Below are positions 9,546-20,177 of a DNA stretch of 21,497 bases, piece after piece. The translations under genes were made by a program, and so were the position numbers. Position 1 is the first letter of the stretch, and each line of letters begins with the position of its first letter. A model generated the notes under the pieces. The model was not told where the DNA came from and did not search any database. It was given only the letters and a program-made list of their open reading frames with translations. The stretch is from Cerioporus squamosus (Eukaryota; Basidiomycota; Agaricomycetes; Polyporales; Polyporaceae): positions 1 through 21,497 of the forward strand of contig JABYQS010000467.1 of assembly GCA_022592435.1 (NCBI GenBank), in the 5' to 3' direction.

Positions 9546-10445
9546 CCCCTCTTGCTCTTCTCTCCGAGGTGTCTTTGTGACTGGTCAGTTGGCCGGAGGC
9601 AGGATGCTTCGGAATGATGTGCGAGGGGGAGCCAACTATTTACAGTTGAGGATTCACTCGTTTGTTGTAGCTTTCTGTCAAATCTGTGGGCTGTTTGCGC
9701 GGTTGTGTTTTGCGAGGTGATCACCATGCAGAGTTGCGCGCATGCCGCCTGATGCACAAGTATTGGCGGACGGATACGGCGCGCAGATGACATCGGGACA
9801 CCCGCCAAACCCGCAGGTTTCCAATTGCCAAGCTTGTCCAATTGCGACAGACGATTGTTGTTCACGCCGCGATGTCAGTATCGAACGCGCAGATCCGCAG
9901 CGCACACGTACGCGACTGGCATCACCTTCATAGAATCTCGAGTCAGAGACAGGTCGAATCAAACACGTACTAATAACTACAGGATCAGGCGCAGGATAAA
10001 TATGAGATATAGTTAATCAGGACCAGGGATAGGTTGCGGAGGGAGGGGGTGGAGGGAGAGCAGCGAGGACCCGCTCGAGGTGTCCATAGACGGATGTATG
10101 AACAAACGGTGGCGCGAGAGATGCGCATGAGCGCGTAAAAAGACGAAGTGTTGCGTCGAAACTATGCACAGCAGAAGCGCGAGAGGCTGTTATGATGAAC
10201 AAAGGCGGGCGACGCGAGGAAGGAGTGGGAGTGGACGCAGCGGTGACCCGGGAGGGAAGGTCATACGAGGGATACAAAGAGGCGCAGGATTGAGAGATAC
10301 TATCGAACGGGCATGGGCGAGCGCGAGCGTGAATGTGGGTACGTGCGTGGAGCATCTGCCAGAGTCATACATACTACAACAGTTCTTCGACGATAAGGAG
10401 AGGTCCAATCATAGATGCAGGAGCCAAACGAACGGATGGGCGTCA
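9546..10445. other. Convergent intergenic region between U2 and the G-alpha gene
   Basis: No gene is supported. It should hold the U2 3'-processing signal and the 3' UTR of the G-alpha gene, which arrives from the other strand. A purine-rich, G-run-containing stretch lies at about 10035-10070 on the plus strand. No clear polyadenylation signal is seen. Confidence 0.5.
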
Positions 10446-12757
10446 TCAGAGGATGTCCGCGTCCTTGAGATGGTTGCGCTGGATCCCTTCTTGCACTGTG
10501 AGCGCGCATCGCATGCACGTCAGAATGGGGCGCTAGGAGTGCTGCGGGAACAGACGCACCTGCTGCGACTTGGATCGCAGTCGCTTGTGTGTCCTGTTGA
10601 CGAGATGGTGGTATGTCAGCTTCAGGTCGGCCGATGAATGAGATAGGAAGGGAGGAGGATGGACTCGGAGAAAGACCGAGCTTTCGTAAAGTTCGGAAAC
10701 ACGTAAGTTGGAGCTCTTCAGGGCACCAGAGCGATACGTGAGAACGCGGCAAGGGGAAAGAAGGCCACGCGACCCGACAAGAAGCCTTCGGCGAAAGAAC
10801 AGGCGCGAGCGAAGGATGGCACATGAGAACGAAACGGAAGACTCACAACCACAGACGTGAGATACGAGTAGAAGCCGCGCTGCTGAGGTGAATTTCGTAG
10901 GAGGATATCCCTGAACTGCTGACGGAAGTCTGCAAACGCAACGCCCATGTGAGTGGAGTGTATCGGAGCAGAAGGAAAGGGTGGTGGAAGGGACGCGATA
11001 CGCACACTTGGACGCGTTCGGCGCGTCGTTTGGTCGGTCACCATAGGTTGGGATGTAGTCCACGACCCGCACCCCGCGCGCGAGCTTCTTCTGCAGAAGG
11101 TCACACTTGTTCAAGAACTATACGACAGATCGCACGACGTTCAGCTCCGCCGGGCATCAGTAGCTGAGGGAGCGATCACTTACGAGGATCAGCTGCACCT
11201 TCGCAAGCAGCTTGGTGGAGCAGACGGCCTTCCAGAGCATGACACTGTCCTGGAGACGATTGACCCTGCGGTCTTCTGCGAGCTGTTCGTCGAAGCAGCT
11301 GATGGGCGCGAGGAAGATAATGGCGTTGATGTCGTCAAAGTATGGATACCACGCATGGCGCTGTGGGCGCTGTGAGTGACGAGAACGACGGAAGCACGAT
11401 ATGCAATGGCACTGACCAGCGAGCGCGCGCCGCCCACGTCGTAAATGAGCCACTCCCGGCCAGCCTCGGAACCTACGGCACGCGATCAGGACGCTGCCTC
11501 ATTCAATGTGGACACCGTAGCAACGCACCCTTCTCGAAGATGAATCGATGCTCCTGCACGCCCATCGTCCGCAGCCTGGCCCGCACGACGTCGTCGTCCG
11601 ACGGCTGGTAGTCCCACATCGCGATGCGTTTCACGTCGTTCAGGAAGCTACACGGACGGGACGTGAGAACCGACGCTGGAAGCTGTACGCGATGCGAAGA
11701 CGGATGCTTACAATCCGGGCCCTTCTTCTGGCCGCATGCCCCGCCGGTCTAGCACCGCCCTGACGACGGGGTCCATCCAGAGCGTGTACATGTCCTCCGC
11801 GCAGGCCGCGATCACTTCGGATGCCTGCTCGACGTTTGGCTCGACGTCTTCCAGCTCGCTCTGAGCCTCGGAGAAGCGGGAGACGGACGATCGTCGGGGT
11901 TGCTGTAAGACGCGGGGCGTTGAGCGTTGAACACAATAGCACCCGAGGGATGATCGAGAGCGTACCTGCCACCGATCCATCGACACCTTCTCGTTGTACA
12001 CACTACCGGCATCACCCTTTCCTCGTACGCGGTTCAGAGCTGACTTCCACCCGCTACGGCTGGTCACTGCGAACTCCCGCGGGCGGACCTTCGGACTGCC
12101 TGTCCACGGCGCTGCACTGCCGTTCCCGGTGGGCACCTCCTCCGATGAAGCGGCCCCCAGTACCTTCTCGAGATTGCGCTGGACGCGGCGGAGGGGTTCG
12201 AGGCGGAGGAGGAGTTGTCGATGTGATTCAGCCAGAACGTCTCGAGCAGATGACAAGTCGATGACAGACTCCTTCTCGTCTTCGTCGTCGTCGTAATCCG
12301 GTTCGATGGGAGCGCGGAGATCGCTCCCGGGGAATGCGATAGAGAACTCCTTCGTGAGGACGTCCATCATGGACGTTACTGAGCGGACGAGGTTGAGGTG
12401 GATAACGGCGCGCCATGCCGCACGTTCGGCCAGGAACGAGGAATATGCGTATGCCAACTGGAAGTCTTGGGTGTGGCGGTCAAAGCCAGCGCTTACACGC
12501 GGGACGGAGAAACTGTACGCACTTTTGACCGTGGTCGACTTCCCACTCTCGCTCTGTCCAAGCAGCAGCACCTTGATTGGAGGTTTCCGTTTCTTCAAGG
12601 CCAACTTCTCCGCCCGGATCTGGTCGTCAATTTGTTCGCTGATTCTGCGAGCCTGCGCCTCGGCTTGTTCTCTTGCCCATCGTTCAGCGGGGGTTTCATT
12701 GGGAGGAGGTTCAAGTGCGACGGATAGAGGGTCGGGGGCGTCGAGGGTGCGGCTCAT
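10446..12757 (-). CDS. Divergent heterotrimeric G-protein alpha subunit
   Basis: GTP-binding alpha subunit of the expanded basidiomycete type. Exons on the minus strand: 12757-12523, 12465-11966, 11902-11712, 11647-11529, 11472-11417, 11360-11184, 11117-11006, 10929-10847, 10593-10560, 10495-10446, giving about 518 residues against about 350 for classical G-alpha. Motifs in order: P-loop GQSESGKST (67-75); switch I RARLRT with Arg333 and Thr336; switch II DVGGARS (360-366), where the catalytic Gln is Ala364; FDDINAIIFLAP; guanine-specificity NKCD (429-432); and a TSVV segment (TCAT equivalent), followed after a short exon by the C-terminus NHLKDADIL. The extra length is mostly a helical-domain insert with an acidic run at 135-144. 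Residue 2 is Ser, not Gly, so N-myristoylation is not expected, and no Cys lies near the C-terminus. Intron 8 (10846-10594) is unusually long. The family is certain; small exons are predictions. Confidence 0.9.
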
Positions 12758-15627
12758 GGTGCCGGATGCAAGAAGCAGGGGGTGTCGAGGATCGGGTCAG
12801 GAAGTGAGTGGTGTAGCATTTCAAGGTTTGGGGAGGTAGGCACTGGGTGATGGGAACAGCAGAGCTGATCCTGATGAGAACGAATCACCGTCAGCGCCGA
12901 GCGGTGACCCAGTTCCGCTCTGTTGTTCCGAGCCTGACTGGGTGCAGCATGTCGGACGTATCAGTGCTAGACGCTTTTCGGTACAGCCTGTCCGCCGGGT
13001 GTCTATCAGCGTCCGACGGAGTGAAAGCCGTGTCTGCGCACCTCGCAGCATCGTTCCGCTGTGCCCGGGACGGTGGAACGACTTCTCCAGTTCGACACGG
13101 GGCCCTCAGCGCGTTTGCCAATAGCGACCTAGTCTGCGCAAGAAAGATGAGTCTGCAATAGTCCCAGCCGGCGAGGAGACCAGGCTGATGATCGTCGTGG
13201 TCTTCGCGCGCCCCTCTACAAGCGCCCTCATGCTGTGTTTGCCCGTCTTGCCTTTCTTGGACACTCCCCGCCACCCGGAAGTCGGTCCGAACACTCTGCG
13301 GTGGCCACCCTGTACAAGCCCACCACTCCTCGCAGTACTGCGCTCGAGAACTCCCGCTCAAGATGCACTAGAGGAGCGCAACGACCGGGTATACCGCGGT
13401 GAGTGCATTTGGTCCGATGCGGTGGACGTCGGATGTACGGGCGCAGCCCGCCCACCAACTTTGCACAGGTCGACTGGTTTTTCAAATCTGAAGAACGTAT
13501 GCGTACACGCGTCCCTGGCAGCACCATATGTACATACAGGATCCTGGACGCCGTATGTCTCCGATGCGTGTACGTAGCGATACCTAGCGACACCTAGCGA
13601 CACCTCGTGGCGAACACGGCACGACCGACTAACCATCCATCCCGAGTCCCCGGCGGGCGCCGTGCAAATAGGCAGTAGTCGTTTCATGTCGATTCGGTCG
13701 GACATCACGGAAGTCTCTTCTGTGGATTCGGAAGTTCGTACACTCAAGCCGTTCCGTATGTCCTCTCGATGGGTACCGGTGAGTTGCGTTTGCACATGTC
13801 CATGTTCGACGACTACGTACTTTCATACGCCGACCGCCCTTGTCCGCCCATGGGGCGGTATTTTCGTCGCAGATCCTTCTGCGATGCGTTTCTCTCGACA
13901 CGCCATGCCCCTTGGGGATGGAGGAGTGGTTGTGCCAAGGGCCAGGTACCACGAAGCCTCCGAGAAGTACTCACATACATTCCCTTAGCAACCGGCCCGC
14001 GACTTCCATCAAGAGAGGTGGGGAACCGACTTCGTCATCCCGTACTGAAGCCGAAGAGTACATATGCAACTCAACGCCCGTGGCCAAGTCACAGGTTAGC
14101 GCGCCGACTTCTTGGAGGTGGTATGGGAGTCGTACTCACGCCCGTGGCTATAGAAGTGGCTAGTACTGATCTACCGACACATCAGCAGGTACGGAAGATA
14201 GCTGTGATCTGCACAGAGCTGCGTCACGGTGTACATGCACGGAGAAGCTCTGGACGGTGGGAGCATCTCTCTTGATGGCGTCGCACCGTATTCTACGCCT
14301 TGCCTCAGAAAACTCATACTGCAGGGTTGTTCATATCCTCAAGCATACTTAATCGCTGCGATCGCCATCCACCTGGAAAGCTCTCGAGCTGAACGACATC
14401 AGCGCGCCTCTGTGGGTGTCCGATCATTGACGAATGCGAAGATGTGCCACCACGGCCAGTACGCATTGTCATTGTCCATCTCCTTAGGGCCGTCCCTCCC
14501 CTCAACTCCCATATTCCTACGGGAGATAAACATCCTCTGCCATGTGGGCAGGAGCTTTGTCCGCGAGGGCTGTGGCAATTGATGAAGATGTCTCGGTGAG
14601 TCGTCTCGCTCTTGGTCTTCATACATAACCTGCATTCTGGTCAATACTGCAGGTACTTCCATGCAGATCCATGGGGGCGCCTCAATGCCACCCACATCTT
14701 CTCGCCGCTCACACGTCGGCGCACAGATCCTCCCCATGGGCTGTACTGGTATGATAGTAGCGTTCAACAGAGGCATCGGCTCAGTAGAGCGATATGCTTT
14801 AGTGCCGCGATCTTCCCGGACCCTGGTGACGTCCGCTCCCGACGCCCGTAAAGTAGTATCTGCTCACTGCCACTGATTGCGCTCACGTCCGTCCCGTTGA
14901 TCACATTGTGATAGCGCGACTCGCAATCTGAGCCTCCATGTGCCCGTACGACTCATTTCTTGATGACAACAGTCAACGGAGGCTCGAGCTATCTCGCCTG
15001 AGGTTGCTAGTCGAGTTCACCACAGACCTGCACGCTGCCGCAACATTTTGAGAGGTTCTAGCTTGCAGGGTTTGCCCAAGTTAACGCGGGAGCGCAGCAT
15101 CACTCCTCGTCATTTTGATGCGGTAAAAGGCCGAGCTCAGGTTGGCCTTGCACGTTATGATCATATCCTTCTAATGACGTTCGAGAGTGCGGGAAGCGAG
15201 GGAAACAACCAAGATATACATTCGTTTCGAACTTCAGAGCCCTACCTGCCATCACCAGTATACGCAACTCTAACCAACGAGAAGACCTCCATCTACCCAA
15301 GGTAAACTGTATGTGCACGAGAACAACCCGAGCTCGGAATCGGAATGCGGCTGCAAGGACGCGGGATTATACGCGGGAAAGCGAAGGCAATAGCTTATTA
15401 GAGATGAACGAACGAGTGATCGGGCGATGTACGGATCGGATTGGGATCGGGAGACCTTTGAATGCGTGGAATGCTACAACAAGAGAGCGTGTGATGTGAT
15501 GAGTGCGGGTACGCGAACGGAACGGTACGAGAGAAACAACATAGGCCACAGTGAGCGTGATTACTGGTATCGGTGTAGGGTATGTGTGTATGTGCGCGGA
15601 GAGAACTAGACATGTACAGGTATAGGA
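12758..15627. other. Long region with no recognisable gene
   Basis: About 2.9 kb upstream of G-alpha and downstream of the RhoGAP gene. Many short frames exist on both strands, none with a domain I can name. A plus-strand stretch at 13690-14163 can be read as a start followed by a 92-nt intron with GTGAGT and GTCGCAG ends. Another frame at 14661-14873 contains a hydrophobic, Gly/Met-rich run. Both are weak and may be remnants of a decayed gene. A three-copy 10-bp repeat lies at 13575-13604. The proximal end must include the G-alpha promoter; no TATA box is visible there. Confidence 0.45.
13575..13604. repeat. Three-copy 10-bp tandem repeat
   Basis: The unit TAGCGAYACC is repeated three times, with one T/C difference in the first copy. 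It is non-coding and too short to be more than a microsatellite-like array. Confidence 0.85.
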
Positions 15628-18600
15628 TCAGTGGTTGGGGCGGTGGGTGCGCTTGTTGGACTTGGACCGTCGCGGTGCCGAGGGGTGGACGGGTGTGGCG
15701 GGGATCGCGCCGTGTCCGTGGGTGGGCACGAAGTCGGGGTCGACTTCGGCGGGCTTGAGGTGGAGAAGCAGGTTGTGTACGAACCTCTGCTCGTATCTGG
15801 ACAGCATCGTCAGTACACCTGCACATCTGCACCATCGAGTGCTCGAGGACGCACTGTGAGTTGGTGAACACGACGAGCATCGACTCTGAGTTACACCGCA
15901 ACAAATTCGGAGCCATGACCAGAGCCAGGTTCACGCTCGTCATCTTCGTCACCGCCTGGACCTTCTCCTCGAGGAACAGCTGCAAGAAGCTGATCACGAA
16001 CAAGACAACGCGTCTGTTGATCGTCGGCAGCCGGTGCACGATCTGCACGCACGCCTCTGGGTCATCAGAGGTGGTGATGCAGTCGTTGTAGAGCTCGTCT
16101 GGGACAAGAGGGTCGCAGAGCTCCCGCAGCCAGAGCTTCAGCAGAGATGCCAGCACATGTGGGTCGTCCACGCCGTCTAGACTGTAGTAGCCCTTGTCGA
16201 TGCGGAGCTTGAGGTCGGAAACGAGATCACCGTCACCGGGCACGCGGAAGATGCCTTCCGACTTCGTCCCACCGAGAGCGAGGATACCGTCGGCGAGGAA
16301 GGGGAGGATGATGGGTACCTTCTTGTCAGGATAGTTGCGCTCCTGTAACCGGAAGACGGTGTCTAGTGCCTCGCCAAAGATTGACGGATGGAAAGCAGCA
16401 TCCTGGTGATCGGTATGAACGAGGATACTGGACGTTGTGGAGGAAACTGCATAGGACATACCGATGCTGTCTCTATTTCTGCAGCGCTTGGAGGTTTGCC
16501 TCGAGGCCCCTTCTTCGAGATGTACGCCAGGCGACGCAAGCAATACTTCGCCATGACGTCCACACGGCCTGCGTGCTGGTTGGTCGCCTGCTGGAAGTAC
16601 GAACGCAAGTAGGCTTCGAAGTTCTTCGATGGAGGGAACGTGACGAGCAGGACGCAGAGAAACTGCCAGCCCTTGAAGGTGCTCTCACTACGCACGAGAT
16701 CGAGTCAGGAATGGAACAGGTGTGCGTGGAAGACTACGTACGTGTTGGGATTGCCGTTGAGCTGCTTCATGACCTGACAGTAAATCTCATCCCGAAGCTC
16801 TCCGTTGCTTAGACCCTGACCCAGCAACCATCGCTCTTCTTCCACCAGGGCATGCGACATAGTGCTTGAAGCCAACGATGTAGTGGACGCGTTCAGAGGG
16901 CTGATTGGGGACATGGGGGAGCCGCTCGTTCACGATCGCGGTCGCGGTCACCCATGATTCGTTGGATGATTCGGAACGTCCGTATTGCGTCTTTGTGAAG
17001 AGAACGATTGAGGTTCAGCAGCGGTGAGGTGATGGGCGCCTACAGTGACAGTTAGCATACGCTGCGTGCGAAGGATAGGTCGTTACCGCACCTTCTGCCA
17101 TGTCATCATCTGAGCTACAGGAACTCTGCGCTTGAAGATGAACCCGGTACGATGCGTCGAGAAGTACTGCTGCGCAAAGTCTGACTCTGCGAACTGTTGG
17201 ATGTCCGAAGCTAGGTCTTGCGGGAGGACGGGATATTTGCTGCAGCCATCCATCACATCAACGATGTCCGTTTTTCGAAGAACCACACCAGAACGTACCC
17301 AGTGTTGAGCGATGCAGTGCGTCCCGTCTTCTCGTAGATGTCGATAGGTATTGGCGTGCTGCCATTCCGGTTGACAAGTTGGCTCATGTGTCGGCTGGCC
17401 TCTGGTGGCATGGGGTGAGTGGAGGTAAGAGAGCAGGATGACAACAGACGTACCAGGATTCAAGACAGGACTACTGATCTCGCGCCCGCGTAGCTGTACG
17501 GCGACGGGTCCTGACACGCTGCGCCTGGGCTGTGGCGCAGCGGGGATAGGTCTGCTCGGTGACGGCGGGACGCTCTTGTCCTTGCCGACCTTGAACTTAA
17601 ACCGTAGCGGCGTCTCCGGGGTATGCAAACTGTCACCGAGTGAAGCTCCGCTCAACATCCTCGGATCCGTGTTGATTCTCACTCTAGGCGGAGACTCTTG
17701 CGATGGTGTTCCCGCGCGAGCGCCGTGCCCATTCTCCGACATACTGGACTTGTCCTGAGATCCCGACGACTGTGAGTTGGAGAGAGCAATCATCTCCAGC
17801 GCAGCACTGAGGCTCTGTGGCTGCGGAGAGCGGTACTGCATGTAGGAGGAGGACTTTGAGCGGGATCGACCTAGCGTGGTATCATCAGTCTTGCTCTTCT
17901 GGTGTGGGCTGTCCTTCTTAGCGGCGTCTTTGCGCCGTCCGTCAACGGGCGTGCCCGGTGCTGACACTCGGTCATGAATGGAAGGAGCGGGAGAAGGAGA
18001 GGCATCAGTATTATATGGTGAGCCAGGGATAGGTGCAAGAGGGTGACCACGCTCATACGACAACGGCCCACCCTGAGACCCGGAGCTGTGGTGCAGGTGT
18101 TCGGTGCTCGACGTCGTTTTTCGGCCAGGCGCGCCGCGCTTACCAGCGGAACCCGTGCGAGGAGAAGACGAAGTCGGACTAGGAGGCGTGTGTTGTGTGC
18201 GTCCCGGAGAACTTCGAGTAGACGATTGAGAGCGACGGGACTGGAGAGAGCTGATGCCGTTCTTGTGGGTTTGTCCCGCTGCTTCTCGTTCATTCAGGTA
18301 TGAACGAGAGCGGCGGTAAGGCGCGCGTTCTGGCGTACCATTGGCATGATTCTGACCATTCTTGGCATCAGTTTGAGGAACGCGGGTTGTAAGGGATAGT
18401 CGCCTCGTAAGGGCGGTATTCTGGAGGACGCCGAGCGGGATGACAAAAGTGTTGGGACGCTCCCAGACCGTTTCGCCGGTTTTCGTCTGGTAATAGTAGG
18501 GGAGGCCACTGGCTTCATCGAACATCTCCCACCATTCGCCATCGGGACTCGGTGGTAGCCTGCGTGCCGGATTCAGCAACGTGCATATCGTCGTAGCCAT

Positions 18601-19050
18601 TCCGACATTACTCACAGGAAATTTCCGGCTGGGGGATCCCAGCTAACCTCGCCCGTCGCGGGACATGCATAGAATGACACTTGAGTCTATATGGATTGAC
18701 GCGAGCGCATGCATGCACCGCCGGTGGCAACAAGCACCGAGAGCAAGACGAAACAAATCGGCGATGGTCAAAATCACGACGCCATCGAATCAGCGTCAGG
18801 ACATAAAGCGCACCTGTGGGTCCACCAGCGTAACCCAGAAATTTGACCCCCACCCATCGCCTCCTGGAGCACCCTTCGAGGGCGTACCGCGCAAGCTGGC
18901 GGCGGAAGCAGGTCTGCCATTCAGACGGACCTCCGGCGTCGGTGGCATCGCGCCGTTCTGCCCCCCAGTCGTCCCGGGTATTGACGCATCCTCCTTCTTG
19001 CTCGTATCTGTTGTGACTTGAGAGTTCACAGGGGCAAGAGCGGCCGACAT
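15628..19050 (-). CDS. WW-WW-MyTH4-RhoGAP protein (ARHGAP39/Vilse-like)
   Basis: Predicted GTPase-activating protein for Rho-family GTPases, acting on actin and polarity. Exons on the minus strand: 19050-18814, 18686-18616, 18559-17454, 17401-17299, 17239-17092, 17039-16742 (contains a frame change), 16687-16462, 16402-15855, 15796-15628. About 968 residues if the frame change is one missing base, 936 if it is an intron. WW1 is at about 67-98 (FWVTLVDPQ to VSWDPP). WW2 is at about 110-138 (GEWWEMFDEASGLPYYY to VWERP). A Ser/Pro-rich disordered linker runs to about 470. MyTH4 follows at about 507-690 (KYPVLPQDL, IRTFRIIQRIMGDR, ELRDEIYCQVMKQL, GWQFLCVLLVTFPP). RhoGAP at about 735-900 has the arginine finger in SEGIFRVPGD (about Arg783). 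The basic tail is RRSKSNKRTHRPNH. The frame shifts between 16950 and 16915, near a run of five G at 16915-16919. The G-alpha gene lies downstream on the same strand. Confidence 0.88.
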
Positions 19051-19187
19051 TGTGCGGGTGATTGTATGCGGGGTATGTGGGTATCCGGTAGTGCGATCTT
19101 CCTTCCGGCTCAGTGAGCGAGGCGTCCGGGTCCCAGGGAGACGGAGATGAAGCAGAGGATCAAAGAGAGACTTTGAGAGGTATCTGG

Positions 19188-19197
19188 GGTATAATAC
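19188..19197 (-). promoter_or_regulatory. TATA-like element of the RhoGAP gene
   Basis: On the minus strand GTATTATACC lies about 140 bp before the start codon at 19050, with a CT-rich leader in between. Position and orientation fit a core promoter, but the motif is degenerate. Confidence 0.4.
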
Positions 19198-19281
19198 AGG
19201 GTGTGCGGGTGCTGGCGGGGAGGGGTCACGGCGGTAGAGGGCAGAGCGCCCTTGCCCGCTCATTTGGCGGCGAGCGGCCGC

Positions 19282-19653
19282 TTAACTTCGATCAACGACG
19301 TCGGCGACGTCCCTGACTCCGGCCTCGACGTCCTCCTCGAGCTCGATGCTGCTCGGTGCCTTCGAGCCATTTGGGACCGCAAGAACGTTCTCTCGTCCGT
19401 CTCCTTGCCTACCGAAGCCAGCGTCTGTCTTCTCCGACCTCCACTGTGACAACAACTCGACATCATGGAGCAGGTCCATATCGATATCGGTGTCGATGAC
19501 TAGCTGCAGCTTGCCACCTTCAAGATTATGATCACGTAGGACTCCCTCGGTCACCCAATCCAATCCATCTGCGCCGACAAGCCCGAAGATGTACGCGTTG
19601 CAAGCACATAAGTATGCTTGCCGGACGTCATGGCCATGGTGAGTATGCAACAT
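19282..19653 (-). CDS. Small hypothetical acidic protein (weak)
   Basis: An uninterrupted 123-codon frame starts MLHTHHGHDVRQAYLCACNA and ends with an acidic stretch (SIELEEDVEAGVRDVADVVD). I do not recognise a family. It lies upstream of the RhoGAP gene on the same strand, separated from it by the TATA-like element. No introns or promoter could be assigned. It may be a real small gene, an exon of an unseen gene or a chance frame. Reading on the plus strand through the same DNA is no better. Confidence 0.25.
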   Translation of the reverse strand: MLHTHHGHDVRQAYLCACNAYIFGLVGADGLDWVTEGVLRDHNLEGGKLQLVIDTDIDMDLLHDVELLSQWRSEKTDAGFGRQGDGRENVLAVPNGSKAPSSIELEEDVEAGVRDVADVVDRS

Positions 19654-20100
19654 GCATCTGGAGTCGTATGCTCAATTCGTTGCAGTCAGTTACTTTGCCT
19701 TGACACCATCTGTCAAGTACATCTATCACTAGATGTGGATCTGTGTTCGGGAAGTGGCTGACTATCCCCCGAAGGCGATTCAGCAGCTCTTCCTGTTGCT
19801 AAGCGAACTTCCCTCATCGCCAAGGACGCATGGCCATGTATCGGCTGCCTCACCTAATGCCAGTGCGGTTAGGCGGACCGAGGACTCTCCCCGATGCTCC
19901 ACCGTCGGGACCTCGTCGGCGCCACACTCGCCGCCCGTATGCATAGCTCATGGCTGTCCGTGTTCAGCGCAACCTGCCCGTATGGGCTTCTGGTACCGCT
20001 ACACAGTGATTAACCGACAACCGTGTGCGTGCTCTGAGGCATCGCTCTCCAGCCTCTCCTAGCCGACCTTAGCTGCTGCGGTCAGCGAAGGAGCCTCCAC
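19654..20100. other. Intergenic region upstream of the second F-box gene
   Basis: No supported gene. One plus-strand open frame of about 110 codons at 19733-20062 is Ser/Pro-rich and has no recognisable domain. The distal end leads into the TATA box at 20101. Confidence 0.45.
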
Positions 20101-20108
20101 TATATAGA
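20101..20108 (+). promoter_or_regulatory. TATA box of the second F-box gene
   Basis: TATATAGA lies 77 bp upstream of the ATG at 20178 and 137 bp upstream of the alternative ATG at 20238. The core promoter therefore looks intact although the coding frame is broken. Confidence 0.6.
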
Positions 20109-20177
20109 GACCGAACTCCAGGACGCCACCATCACACACCTTCAGTCTCGAGAACACCTCATCAGGTACTTAAGGAC

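Noticed and set aside
10035..10070. G-rich purine tract as a possible G-quadruplex
   Set aside because: It has only three runs of three or more G plus GG pairs. It is not a strong quadruplex and sits in a plain 3' flank.
13188..13577. Overlapping frames on both strands upstream of the G-alpha gene
   Set aside because: Neither strand shows a motif. The plus-strand frame ends just before a short tandem repeat, which suggests non-coding DNA.
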